Assembly: GCA_021399435.1 (NCBI GenBank)
Contig: JAJTUP010000013.1
Coordinates: forward strand, 434,001-498,000
Direction of reading: 5' to 3'
DNA: 64,000 nucleotides
Source of the DNA: Diaporthe sp. PMI_573
Lineage: Eukaryota > Ascomycota > Sordariomycetes > Diaporthales > Diaporthaceae
A model generated the notes under the pieces. That model ran no database searches. It was not told the DNA's origin and worked only from the letters and a program-made list of their open reading frames with translations. Positions 44,625-56,845 of this stretch are shown piece after piece; position 1 is the stretch's first letter, and each line of letters opens with the position of its first letter. A program made the position numbers and the translations under genes.

Positions 44625-45688
44625 ATGCCTTCCTTCACCTCCAAGCTTGCCCTTGCCGGCGCTATTCTCGCCTCCAAGGCTGCTGCTCACGGTCTTGTCC
44701 AGGGCTTCGCCACCGACGGCCAGTACCAGGAGGGCTATATTCTGAACGACTACTACACCAAGCAGAACACCGGCGAGGCCCCTGCGAAGGCCGGCTGGTA
44801 CGAGGAGGCCACCGACAACGGCTTCGTTGCCCCCGACGCCTACGGCGAGCCCGACATCATCTGCCACAAGAATGCTGAGAACGCCGCCAAGACCGGCTCC
44901 GTCGCCGCTGGCGGCAAGGTCGACTTCTGTGAGTCAACATCCACCCTTCTCATGTCGCATGATGGAAGAAAGCCCCCTTTCATGAGACCGAATACTAATC
45001 TCGCGTATGATTCACAGACTGGACTGAGTGGCCCGAATCCCACATTGGACCCGTCCTGACCTACGTCGCCAACTGCGGTACCGCGGACGATGCCTGCTCC
45101 ACCGTCGACAAGACCACCCTCAAGTGGGTCAAGATTGACGAGGCCGGTATCGACCTGGACACCCAGAAGTGGGCTGCCGAGGACCTGATCGCCAACAACA
45201 ACACCTGGACCGTCACCGTCCCCGAGAGCCTGGCACCCGGCCCCTATGTCTTCCGTCACGAGATCATCGCCATGCACGGCGCTGGCTCCGAGGGCGGTGC
45301 CCAGAACTACCCCTTCTGCATCAACATCGCCATCACTGGTTCTGGAACCGAGAGCCCCGAGGGCACCCTGGGTACCGAGCTGTACACCTCCACCGACCCG
45401 GGTATCCTCTTCAACCCCTACACCACCCTGACCGAGTACGACATCCCCGGCCCTGCCCTGTTCGGCTCCGGCTCAACCGGTGGCTCGACCGGCGGCTCGA
45501 CCGGCGGCTCCAACTCGACCACCCCCGCTACTCCCACTGGCAGCGGAGCTTCACCCTCTGCCACTGGTGGTCCCCTCCCTACCTCCACCGGCTCCCCCGT
45601 CACTGGCGGCTACGCCGATGGCGATGATGAGGAGAGCTCTTGCGCCAAGGCCCGCCGTCACGCTCGTGACCTCAAGCGTCGCAACTAA
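44625..45688 (+). CDS. AA9 lytic polysaccharide monooxygenase
   Basis: Secreted copper enzyme that oxidatively cleaves cellulose or related glucans. Exons 44625..44928 and 45018..45688 give 324 aa. The signal peptide ([20 protein letters not shown]) is cut to expose N-terminal His22 (HGLVQGF), the copper-brace His. A second His lies in WPESHIGPV, and the axial Tyr and Gln motif is [11 protein letters not shown]. Downstream [13 protein letters not shown] is a typical AA9 strand. After the catalytic domain come a Gly/Ser/Thr repeat ([14 protein letters not shown]) and a basic tail ([13 protein letters not shown]); no CBM1 and no GPI signal. High third-position GC and an ATCAAGATG start context suggest good expression. 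Confidence 0.92.
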
Positions 45689-46378
45689 GCCTGAAAACTC
45701 GGCTTTTGTTAGGTGTTTGTACGATACGACTTGTTGGACATGAGTGGTTGGAAACCCTACCTTGTTGAAATGTACATAGACTTTCTTTCATGATAAACCT
45801 TAGTGTGCGGCCTAACTTTCGGGCTGTGCCTGTCCCTTGTAAATATCTCTTGGGGGCATCTCGAAATGCAATGCAGATACAATGAACCTAAACAACATCT
45901 TGTTGATTCGGTGACATGATGTATCCGATCGTAAATTCGACCAAGTGTTACTTAGTCTTTTTAAACGCGTACTATGATCCTCAGACCTTGGCGTCAGGAA
46001 CTAGACCGCATGACCGACAATGATCATGTTGATTCGTAAGAAGTGCTGGAATATCAGGACAGAAATGTCTCAAGATCAGTACATTTGCAAATATGGCGGG
46101 AAAACACAGTACCTGAGCCCAGATGTGTTGATTTCTATAGTATTGGTACATAACGCGGCTTATATCATCAGTGCCTACCAGGGGGAGGGGAGTATTTGAA
46201 AGCATTGTGTGGGCCTTCTGAAATAATAGCAATAGTATATCAAAGTACAATTACAGTCCTGACGTACAGTTATTTTGTGTGGATCATATAACCAATCAGT
46301 AGCGACATATGTTAATCTTGACATACTGTGACATAATGTCAATATCTGACATAGAGTTAAAAAGAAAACAAGGCAATT
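45689..46378. other. Intergenic, 3' of the LPMO gene
   Basis: No gene. From about 46300 the sequence has repeated TGACAT motifs. Confidence 0.45.
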
Positions 46379-46486
46379 GAGACGGATTCCAATTACTGCT
46401 AGCAAATTAGACCGCTCGGCCAAAAGACCAGAATTCTAAGTCGAAACTTAGGCATTCCTAGCAGTATATAAGCTCCGTACCATCAC
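46379..46486 (-). repeat. SINE-like tRNA-derived repeat, copy 5
   Basis: Clean copy with A-box TTGGCCGAGCGGTCT on the minus strand and TATATACTGC upstream. It shares its whole length with copy 4 and lacks a B-box. Confidence 0.75.
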
Positions 46487-48575
46487 AGCAGTTTAACTCC
46501 TGCTCTCACCCCTTTTTTTTTGGCTTATCCCCAACCCAACTACTTATCTGGCTTAACTATTAATAACCTATTAGAAGCTATAGAAATACGGAAATACAGA
46601 AATCTTATTTCTCTACTAACTGATAAAATCTAAAATCAGCGGATTTAAGATTTCTGATATATGTTGACATGAAGTCAATTGTGATATAATGTTGACATGA
46701 TGTTAACTCTTTGACAGATTTTTCTTGAGACAGGATTTTGATAGCCTTCTGCTAGTATCTTGCTATTATTTATGAATTTTGATCAGATGTTAATTTATGA
46801 TTACATTGTGTGCTCTAAACAAACACCCCCCTCCCCCGGGTAGGTAGATACCTCCGTTTTACAAATTAATGGCAGCTGATTGGCAGTTAGCTGTACGTAA
46901 AGGTCTGCAGAATACAATCGGCATCAAGCTCAAGACAAATCATCGAGATGAGACACATAAGTCGTTAAGGGCACCAGACCAGCCGAGTGATGGATGATGC
47001 CCCATGACCGATCTATCTTTGCCCAAGGGGCTGCAAGAGGAGAGTGCAGAAAAGCCATCAGACTGTTTCCTGCCAAACGATGATTTAACAGAACGACTTA
47101 GATATCAGCAACTGTTTAATTAGATACCTATGTACTATCTGTTGATAACTCAGAGGAATGCTATTGTTGACCTCTTTTTATACGCAGAATATAAAGCCTT
47201 CGAGATATTGTCGGAAAGCTGTCCACAAAGCATTTGGTCGACGAACATGAAAGTTCTCGAGGTCCTGTAAGGGCTAAGATATTATGATCAATTTCACTGC
47301 CAGCCGATTAGTCTCCAATGTATCAACCCAGATGTAAAGACTAGGGGAGGGCGACCTGGGGCCAGAATGGGTTGCTCTAAGCCAAGCTTGATTGCAAGAG
47401 ATAATAATATCTCATCATGTCCACCTTCACGAGACAAGTTCCCTGGGCAGACTGCCCTCTGGGCAAAGACAGTATTGTCAGGAAAGGCCGACACTTTTAT
47501 GCTAGGACAAGCGAGGGCAAGCACAGCAGTATAGCCGACAACACACTTCTGGTGAGCACATCTTCTTTCCAATGAAGGCATCCTGATGCCGCGAGCGAGG
47601 ACGTGTATTGACCTTGCCCGACCAGCACCGTCGGACTAAGTTACGTCCCGGACCAATCCAGGCACGAAATCATACAAATTTGCCGTGCTCAGTCACTCGG
47701 CTCAGCCATTGAAAGAGGGAATTGTTTTCACGTCCGGCTGAAACGCTCGAGTATGTAGCCGATGGGCCAGTGGTGTCTGGGACCGAGACAAGGATGCAAA
47801 ATTCATTAACGATCCCGCAATATGCTCAAATAAGGAATTGGTGATTAAACAATAGGGGCCGTGGAGATATGAGCCTGCTCAAAGGCCCGCATTTCTCCCG
47901 GGAGATCTGTGATCGGTCTGCGTCAATTGATATGTGCCGTCAAAGCCTGCAAGCCCACCTGCAACAGCCAGGCACCTCGCACGCTCATCTCGCACTCTCC
48001 GGCCAAATGGTGTATTCCGCAGCATCCGTGACGGACAAGCAGCTGACTCCTGCATTGACTGCGGGCAGACAGGCTATCAAATATCGACGGTCACCAGTTC
48101 GGGGTGGCTCAGATTGAGATCACGGGGCCAAAACCACTGCGAGAGCACGCCAAGCCGGAGGCGCTGGGACGGTTTGCCCCGGGATCTTGGCAGCTGACGC
48201 GAGTGGGCGGAGCCTGCAGAGGTCGCCAGGGCGGCCCAGGGGCAGGTGATGAATCAGCCTGGCAAGATTTTTTTTTTTGCTGCACATGCGCTCGGTGTAG
48301 CACTGAAAGGCAGTCATCGTCGCCAAGAGTGGCGTTGGAAAGGCTGACTGGTGACTGATGGAACGGCTCAGACTTTGCTGCCACAATGCGGCAATAGAAT
48401 ATTATAAGAGTGTCGGCGCCCCAGGCTCGTCTTCGGGGCTGACTGTATTCAAGTTGACAGTATCGTCAAGCCGTGCAAGAACAATCCACACCAAGCGTTG
48501 CACAACGATTGATACGACCCACAACCACCACAACAAGTTCAATACGAACGGTAACCAAACACAACAATCGCCAAG
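46487..48575. other. 2.1-kb intergenic region without a recognised gene
   Basis: AT-rich at 46500-46830 with repeated TTGACATGA-like motifs, then ordinary sequence. 48480-48575 looks like a CA-rich 5' leader of the small gene that follows. Confidence 0.4.
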
Positions 48576-48836
48576 ATGACCAACCCGGCCAAGACGGTCT
48601 GGTGGGAGACATACCAGTTATGGGACGAGGTGCTCCATCAAGTTGGAAAGGCATACTACAAAGCAAGACCGCCCAAGAAAGGATCGCGAAGCAGAGCAGG
48701 GCCAAGGCCAGCCCTACCAACATCGCAGAGGACCACGGGCAAGATCGCATCAGTCGGAGGGTCCAAAATGCGAGCCCGACACGAACCTTACGACATGCAG
48801 CTCGTCCGACAGCGCTCGTATTCGTTGGACGGGTGA
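48576..48836 (+). CDS. Possible small basic protein (86 aa), unknown
   Basis: ATG at 48576 in a strong fungal start context (CGCCAAGATGACC), preceded by a CA-rich leader typical of fungal 5' UTRs. The product (MTNPAKTVWWETYQLWDEVL, then KAYYKARPPKKGSRSRAG) begins with an amphipathic Trp-rich segment followed by a basic, Pro/Arg-rich tail. No signal peptide or membrane segment. I do not recognise a family. The region is GC-rich and all frames stay open by chance, so this rests on start context and composition only. Confidence 0.4.
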   Translation: MTNPAKTVWWETYQLWDEVLHQVGKAYYKARPPKKGSRSRAGPRPALPTSQRTTGKIASVGGSKMRARHEPYDMQLVRQRSYSLDG

Positions 48837-51800
48837 GACCCACCCGGCGAAGCACACTACCGACTGCCGTTTACATAATCAGCCGTTGGGGTAGTTGTGA
48901 TACCTAAGGCGGATGGGTGACTGAGGCTCTCTGGTCCCATGCAAGGCCACGAACGACAGTTGCGTGGCCGTGGGCGCACCATCATTGCTGTATATTCATG
49001 GTCACCGACAAATGAAATGTCCGGAGTCTGGCTCTGAAGTCGAGGAGCTGCCTCATCAGAGTGACGTGGCCAGCCCACCACAGCCACACACGGAGGGCAG
49101 ACAAGGAAAGACCAAAGTTGGATAGGGGCTGGTTGACGACGCTGCCGAGCCGGGCCCGCATAGGGGCTGAGAGCCCCTGGTCCTGCTGGTGCGGACTAAG
49201 TGGGTACCCGACACAAGCAGGCGGGAACGCCAGCGCCATCACACGCACAGTACGCGCACGAAGGTTGGAAGTTGGCAGGGCAGGCCGCAGATCAACCGAA
49301 TTGAAGCATTGAGGCCATCGCGGTCGTGGGGAGGCGGACGGACTTATAGATGATGGTGCCAATGTGGCCCGTTCTCCCAATACTCTGTAAATATGATGAT
49401 AGTAGTAGGCAGATTCCGCACTTGCGGTTTTCCCCAGTCAATCGGCCTCAGGCTGAGACAGCACCCGGCACTGGCATTGTCGGAACGGCAAGCAGCCCGC
49501 CTTGCCTCCCCTGGGTCAGTCTCAACTCTCGAGGCGAAGGGGAAAAGAGGAAGCATCACTTTCAACGGATTGGCATCGATGATCCATTCGGGTGATCGAC
49601 AGGGGAATGCTGTAGCGGGATCAGGGCAACGCCGGAACACCAGGAAGAGCGCTCGCAGTGCCGCTGAGGATGAAACAAAAAGCTTGGTGGGGAGCCCCAA
49701 GAGATTGCATAGCGGCGCCTGACGCTGGGGGCACGCAGCAAGGGCAGCAGGCGGTACCAGTTGGGGGCCCGGACTGTGCTGCTTGGTGTGCTTGGCCTGC
49801 TTGGCCAGCCCTGTTTGCGGGCCAGGTGGCTGCCCAGAGGAACGCCCAGCAGATGCCATGAGATGCCACGAGATGCCAATGGTCTTGGCCGTCTTGGGAT
49901 GGATTGCTTGAACCGAGCCGCATCAGCACTCAAAGACGACAATATTCACACATGTGGGTCTACGATGGCGTGCGCGAGCGGATGTCTGCGTGCTGAGGTA
50001 GGCCAGGCCGACCTTGATGATGATGATGGACGCTGAACACGATGTTGATCGTATTGTTGACTCGCGGCGTGCCAGCCAGGGCTAAACCGACTGTCAAGAC
50101 TGGGGATTCGACACTCGAAACTTGAAAAGACCGCGGTCACGGGAGGCCGATACTCGAAGCGTAGAGAGCTGAGAGCTGACAGCTGATGAGAGGCCAGGGC
50201 AGACGGAGGGACGGAGATTGAGATTGGCCCCTCTTGGGCCACTGCTGCTGCAACCTGCAACCTACCTGCGACTGGACGCAGATTGAACGAACCCACAACG
50301 TGAGGAATCCATACGGCCTGACGGTGCGGTGCAGTGTTGAAGGGCGCTGTTTAGTGTTCAAGGAGCCGTGGGAGGCAGTTTTCTGTACCGCGCTGCCAGG
50401 GAGGGAGGGGACACACTGTGTAGGTGTCCTGTCGATGGCCCGATAGGGGGCAAGGAGATCAAGAGGAGGCTATTGGAGGGATGGAGCGGGCGATTGACGG
50501 CTGGCCTCGGCGGATACGAGAACCTGCGATGTATACTAACAGTACTGTGTCCTTGCTGTGCTGTACACAGTAGCACACGCACGCACGCGAAACAAAACAC
50601 AGGGCAGATGTGCCCCCACTTATGATCTCTGCCTCCTGGGATGGTCCATCTCTTCTGACGAGACGTTTCTGGTGGTTTTGGCCGGTCGAGCCGTTCCAGG
50701 CCCCGTGTCCAGGGATGGCAGGATGGATGGCCAAATTGGAACTACCACAGTACCAGCACCAAGGTCGATGCACCCCTGAGAACCTCAGCCCATTCAGCTG
50801 GATTAATCAATCGCCAGATCAAGTCATTCCCCAATCAAGTTGGCGCCGGATTGTCGGGGACCACGACCCCGACCCCGACCCCACCCCCCCGGCTCCTGGC
50901 CCCCCTCGCCGGCCCCTGCTCCCTGCAACATGGGCCAAACCTTCCCACCCTGGAAAGATGGCCACCCAGATTGAAATTATTATCGCGGGCCATTGATTCC
51001 TGCTACCTGTGTGGTACTGTGCCGTACGGTGCTGGCTCTGGTACATCTCCTGCACATCCTCGTATCACCAGTGACAAGCGACTGCGTCCGCCTCCTACTC
51101 CGGCTCCTGCCTCCAGCGACCAGCGACCAGACCACCCCCCCTTTCCCTGTCGTACCTCGTCTTTTTCTTGCCTGTGCCTGCTTGTGCCCACCTTTCGCTC
51201 ATCCACGATTCGCTGTGCTCCATCATTAATTCCTCGATCCTGATTTCTTCTTGTCGTTTTCCTTCCTCCCTCGCCTCTCCCGTTTTCCTCTCTGTTCATT
51301 CATTCATCCTTTTTCCCACGTCTTCCCCCCAGCTGTGTGCAGATTGATCCAGGCCTCTCTTCTCTTGCCTCTTCAATTTGCCCTTCTGGTGCCTTCTTTT
51401 ACACCTATCCGTCTTGTTTGACTTGATCATTCACCACTCTCTTTGATACCAGTATACTGACCCTTTTCACTTGAAAAGAACAGACTCTTACTAAAAGGTG
51501 CGTTGCTCTGCCTCGAGTGTGAGGTGGTGTGGTGTGGTTTGCGCCCTCGGCCGCGTTTCCCGTGCCTTCCCTGCTCTTGTTTCCCCATCCATCCCATGCC
51601 GCCCTTCCAAACCTCATGCGTGTCCGACAAAACGTCAATGCCAGCCGTCGACGTCCTGCCAACGTCATCCCGTCCTGCGAGGCCAGGCCAGGCCAGACGG
51701 GAACAAACGGTCAAGACGTCGGACGAGCTCGTCCTTGCAGGCCTCCACCCCTTTCAAACCCAACCAACTATTTTTGTTTTGTTTTCTATGGGTCAACGTC

Positions 51801-52047
51801 ACGTCACAAGTGAAAAAGAAAGGGTCACTTTAATTATCGGATATCCCGCCTGGACAACTCATCCATCCATCCACCCATTCATTCACTTGCCTCGCCTCAC
51901 TTTTCATATACACTTTCGATGTTGGCTAACGCGGCTTTTGGACTTGCCAGATCGTCTTACCTTTAATATCAAAACACCCACGCTCTCTTGAAACACCCAG
52001 ACCAGGAACACCATCCTACACCAGTTTATCCCACACACACATTCACC
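48837..52047. other. GC-rich 3.2-kb region, promoter and long leader of the GH72 gene
   Basis: Many overlapping frames on both strands, none with recognisable domains. From about 51100 the sequence is pyrimidine-rich, as in promoters and long 5' leaders of highly expressed fungal cell-wall genes. A 5'-UTR intron is possible (donor about 51497 AAAAGGTGCG, acceptor about 51950 CTTGCCAG). Inference only. Confidence 0.4.
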
Positions 52048-53762
52048 ATGTACTCAGCCAAGCGAGTCGTGCTGGCTGCCCTCGTGGCCGGTGCCTCGGC
52101 CGCCGTCGAGCCCGTCGTCGCAAAGGGTCAGCACTTCTTCTACAAGAACGGCACCCAGTTCTACATCAAGGGTATTGCGTACCAGCAGGACACCGGCTCC
52201 TCTGAGGCTGCCAAGCGGTCCACCTCGAGCGGCCCCAATTATCTCGACCCCCTGTCCGACGAGACCCTCTGCAAGCGTGATGTCCCTGTCTTGGCTGCCG
52301 CCGGCACCAACGTGATCCGTACTTACGCCATCGACCCCACCGCCGACCACGACGCCTGCATGCAGCTGCTCGCCGACGCCGGCATCTACGTCATCTCCGA
52401 CCTGTCGTCGCCCGACGAGGCCATCATCCGCAGCGACCCCCAGTGGAACACGGCCCTGTACAAGCGCTACACCTCCGTCGTCGACGCCCTCGGCAAGTAC
52501 GACAACACCATCGGTTTCTTCGCCGGCAATGAGGTCTCCAACAACAAGAGCAACACCGACGCCTCGGCTTTCGTCAAGGCTGCCGTTCGCGACACCAAGG
52601 CCTACATCGCCGACAGCCTGGACCGCTGGGTCGGTGTCGGTTACGCCGCCAACGACGATGCTACCATCCGCAACAACATGGCCGAGTACTTCAACTGCGG
52701 TGAGAGCAACGAGTCTATCGACTTCTGGGGCTACAACATCTACGAGTGGTGCGGCGACAGCACCTTCGAGAAGTCCGGCTACTCCGAGGTCGTCTCGTTC
52801 TTCTCCAACTACTCCATCCCCGTCTTTTTCGCCGAGTACGGTTGCAACACCGTCGACGGCGGTGCTGGCCGTACTTTCCAGGAGACCACCGAGCTGTACT
52901 CTGATGACATGACCGAGGTCATTGCTGGTGGTATTGTCTACATGTACTTCGAGGAGGACAACGACTACGGTAGGTCCTCACCAACCATTACTGCGCACAA
53001 GCAGTCAGCCCGGCAGATCTGGATTCGGTGGCTAACAGTTAACCTCTACAGGTCTGGTCAGCGTTGTCGACAGCTCTAGCGTCAAGGAATTCAAGGCTTA
53101 CTCCTCCCTGAGCTCCCGCATCGCCGCTGCCACTCCCAGCTCCGTCTCCATGGGTGCCTACGAGCCCACCAACTCTGCCGCTGCTTGCCCTGCCATCGGT
53201 GCTTCTTGGGCCGCCGCCTCTTCTCTGCCCCCAACTCCCGACACGGCGCTGTGCGAGTGCATGTTCAACTCCATCACCTGCGCTCCTTCCTCCAGCCTGG
53301 ACGAGGATGACTTCGGCGAGATCTTCGGCTACATCTGCGGCCAGGACCCTGACTCTTGCGCTGGTGTCAACGGCAACGCCTCCACCGGTGTCTTCGGTGC
53401 CTACTCCATGTGCAACTCCACCCAGAAGCTCGGTTACGTGCTCGACACCTACTACAAGGCCCAGAAGTCCGCCTCCGACGCCTGTGACTTTGACGGCAAG
53501 GCTGTCACTCAGTCCGGCAGCAGCTCCAGCGGAGACTGCAAGTCCAAGCTCGCCAGCGCCAGCTCCGCCAACGCGGTTGCCGCCACCGCCACCGCCGGCA
53601 CCGGCTCCTCTGGCTCCTCTTCCAGCTCCTCTGGCAGCTCGTCCAGCAGCTCCCTTGCTACCCCCCCTGCACATGAAGAGCTTCTTCAGCGTTGGTGACA
53701 TGGCTGTCGGCCTCTGGGCCGTCATGGCCATGGGTGCCGGTGCTGCTGTCTTTGCCCTGTAA
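52048..53762 (+). CDS. GH72 beta-1,3-glucanosyltransferase with X8/CBM43 (Gas/Gel type)
   Basis: Elongates cell-wall beta-1,3-glucan at the plasma-membrane outer face. Exons 52048..52969 and 53052 onward. Signal peptide (MYSAKRVVLAALVAGASA), GH72 domain with acid/base E162 (FFAGNEVSNN) and nucleophile E263 (FFAEYGCNT), then a Cys-rich X8/CBM43 module (LCECMFNSITCAPSSSLDED, YICGQDPDSCAGVNG) and a Ser-rich stalk. As sequenced, the frame stops at 53698 after 522 aa (PPAHEELLQRW). In the next frame the sequence continues MKSFFSVGDMAVGLWAVMAM and ends GAGAAVFAL at 53762, the expected GPI-anchor signal. One extra C in the CCCCCC run near 53667 would explain it. Confidence 0.9.
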
Positions 53763-55241
53763 GCAGGGTCAGCCAACAGTGCTGGGGAATGCCGACACTT
53801 CGGCAGAGGAGGCTCGGAGGTGTCGTGAGTCTGCATGGCGGCGTTGCGATGATATCCGACACCGCCCAGAGCAGTCGCATCATCTGCATGTGGCGGTGTC
53901 AAAACACTTGCATTTTTTCTATGTAGGATAGAGACCTTGGTCTTGTCAGGAATTGATCAATTTTGCTATTCAGAGAAACCAGAGCACGGCACCGGGATCG
54001 GACACGAGCATCTGGTGTTTCGACATGTCTAATGTGTATGGCGCTTCACTTCCAGCTTCCGTTTCTTATAGAAGGTAAAATAAGTGGATGGTTTGGGTAT
54101 CAATTGGGCCTGATGCAATCCAAAGTTTAATGACTACAACTCTTTCCCAAGCAAACAACACCACAATAACACCCATCGCGGCCTCTGTAGGTTAACCCGG
54201 TAGTTCCCAGCCTTCAACTCGTAGCCACGTCCCCGCTTGCCAGTCACGCGACCAATGTGCTTGCTCACAGCCAGCAAACTCTGCTGCTGGAGATTCCTCC
54301 GGGCTTCCGACAAGGCCAGGTTGTACCGTCGGCGCTGATAAAGCAGGATGCTTGTCATCGGTAGCGGGCGCCTGAGCACGATGGTCTTCCTTGCCCTGCG
54401 CCAAGGCTTGCCTGTCATGCCGCGCCTGGTCTTTTCGTACCTGCTGGATCTCCCGGCCAGTTGTCGATGCTGTTTCAGCGCGCGACCCTCGCCGCTGTCA
54501 CCAGCGGTGCTTTGTTCGATGCAGTCTGGCGAATATTGGGCACCTTGGTTGCAAGCGCCGCCTCTGCTGAATCTCGAATCGAAAAGTGCGGTCTGCCCGA
54601 ATGCCTAGCTGTGAACTTCACGGGCATCTAGGGGTGCTGGAAATTGAGGATGGCGTGTTATGCCTTCGTGTTGGGCCAGCACCGTGCGCGTGAAGCCTTT
54701 AGGATGGGCGTAATGAGCGTGTAGGGGAACCGCATCTTGGTATTGGGTCCTGCCGATGAGTTCTGTCTGAAGGGCCTCAGAGACTTGTGCTGGTAATGAT
54801 GGGTAGAGAATATGAGAAATAATGAGATCTGCAGCGTCAGTTTCAACTTTTCTCGGTTCGTGTTGTTTTTCGCTCAGTAAAAGGTACCAGCAAGAATTGG
54901 TTAATTCCTAGCTTGGTGTTGGAACGTTCGTGCCTACCGTCAAAGTGCCCAGCTAAAGCACTTAGCTCTGACCTTTGCTGTCATGTTGAGCCGGCTAGTC
55001 TATGATTTTTTTTTTGGGGCACTTGGTTAAGATAAAAGTAATGCTCATGACACCGTCATATTCTGCATGAACCAGCCTCATATCCCTGACGGCCGGGTGC
55101 GCTACTATCAGACATCATCGCCGAATGAGCACGATGCCGATCAAGTATTTGGAGTAGTGTCTCACTCGACATTTGAGTCCGTAACCAGAGCTTGACAGTT
55201 GGAGCCTGAACACCACGGATCCATCTGCAATACTCACAAAA
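53763..55241. other. Intergenic, no gene recognised
   Basis: 3' flanks of the GH72 gene and the aldehyde dehydrogenase relic. Frames at 54134-54608 on both strands lack recognisable domains. A T-run lies near 55008. Confidence 0.45.
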
Positions 55242-56845
55242 TCATAAACGGTTGCCCATGTTGATGTGGACAGCCTTGATCTGGGTGTAAGCCTCCAAGC
55301 CAGCCTCGCCCAGCTCTCTGCCAACACCAACACCACTCTGCTTGACACCTCCGAAAGGGATTCTAGGATCGCAATCTTGGCTGCTGTTTACCCAGACCAT
55401 GCCTGCTTCGATGTTGCCTGCAACCCTGTGAGCCTTCTCGAGGTCTCTCGTAAAGAGTGCAGCTCCAAGCCCATAGGCTGTATTGTTTGCACTGGCAACT
55501 GCTTCATCTTCAGTCTCAAAACTAGATATAACAACAACCGGACCAAAGATTTCCTCTCTGTATACTGTCATGGAATCAGTGACGTTGGTCAGCACGGTTG
55601 GCCGGACAAAATAGCCCTTATCCCCGGGCATGTCTTTTGGCCCGCCGGCCATAAGCGTAGCTCCCTCGGAGACAGTGGAGTCGATAAAGGCCTTGACACG
55701 TTCTTGTTGCTGCTTTGTGACTTTTGGGCCTTGGTACGTGGTCTCGTCAAAAGGATTGCCCAGTTTGCTGGTGCTGGCTACCCGTTTGCTGGAATGCCTC
55801 CGCAAATGCTGCATAGATAGGCTTCTGGACGAGGATACGCGATGTCGCGGTGCATATCTCCCCCTTGTTCGACATGATGCCAAAATGAGACCACTTCACA
55901 GCCTGGTCGAGATCCGCATCATCGAAGATCAGCAACGGCGATTTGCCCCCGGTCTCGAGTGTGATGTTCTTGAGGGTTTTGGCGGCCAAGGCCATGATCT
56001 GTCGAGCTGTAGACGTCGACCCCGTGAAGGAAATCTTGTCGACTTGGAGATGCTCTATAAGTGCGACGCCGGCTTCCTTTCTGAAGCCGTTGAGTAGATT
56101 CACGACTCCGGGAGGAAAACCAGCCTCTTGGATCAGTTGCCCCAATACCAGAATGCTCAGAGGTGTCTGTTCGGCAGCTTTCAAGACGATGGTGTTGCCA
56201 CAGGCAAGAGCAGGGCCGAGTTTCCAACACGCCATGGACAGGGGATAATTCCAGGGGATGATCTGTCCAACCACCCCGATGGGCTGTCGGATAGTGTAGG
56301 CGAATTTCTCGGATGTGGTCTGCCCCAACCGGCATAATAGCGTATTGTGCCTATGGCTTCGGGGAGATCGCCTTCAAGAGCGTTCTTGTATGGCTTTTCT
56401 GCGCGGACTGTCAGATTCAAGGGACTGTAGATGCTGTGGCAAAATTGATTCAAGTACACCCACCGTTATCCCATGTGTCAATGGTGGCAAGCAGCTCTTT
56501 CTCCCTCTCCATCAGATTAGCGAGGTGGTTTATGAGAATGCCACTCTTGGTCTTTGGAAGTAGCTTCCATGGTCCTGTCCTCAATGCAGCATGAGCTGCA
56601 TTGACCGCCTTGTCAACGACTTCTGCTGACGCTGCTTGCACAGTCGCAATCTCAGACTCGGTGCTGCAAGCTATCAGTTAGCAGGAGATGCGAAAGGTTC
56701 CGTGAAATCATCCTCACAAAGGGCTCATAGCCGTGATTGATTTCTCTGGTGATCCCTTGAAAAATTTATTGCCGATGAAGATACCCAAAGGTTGTGAGTA
56801 GGAGTGGCAGTTTGGCGCGGTCAACGTTGCAAAGAGGTCAGCCGT
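55242..56845 (-). pseudogene. NAD(P)-dependent aldehyde dehydrogenase, multiply damaged
   Basis: Clear ALDH superfamily gene of the common fungal about 500-aa type, oxidising aldehydes to acids. Exons 56718-56845, 56464-56663 and 55242-56398 (minus). Motifs: QPLGIFIGNKFF, VGQIIPWNYPL, ITLETGGKSPLLIF (catalytic Glu), GEICTATSR (catalytic Cys), YREEIFGPVVVISSFETEDE, PFGGVKQSG. Lesions: the expected start is ACG (56843-56845; context ACGGCTGACCTCTTTGCAAC) with an upstream in-frame TGA; about eight codons plus one base are missing after RYYAGW near 56330; a frame change near 55785. Its neighbour is the DapA-family gene, divergently oriented, suggesting a former catabolic pair. Substrate unknown. 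Confidence 0.85.

Noticed and set aside
48837..51300. Many open frames in the GC-rich region before the GH72 gene
   Set aside because: All frames stay open by composition; translations are low complexity and have no family resemblance.
54134..54608. Opposed open frames downstream of the GH72 gene
   Set aside because: No domains or splice logic; Leu/Ser/Arg-rich translations typical of noncoding frames.
55242..56845. Naming the aldehyde dehydrogenase as 2-ketoglutarate semialdehyde dehydrogenase
   Set aside because: Sequence resembles the general fungal aldehyde dehydrogenase group; substrate cannot be read from motifs and the gene is damaged.
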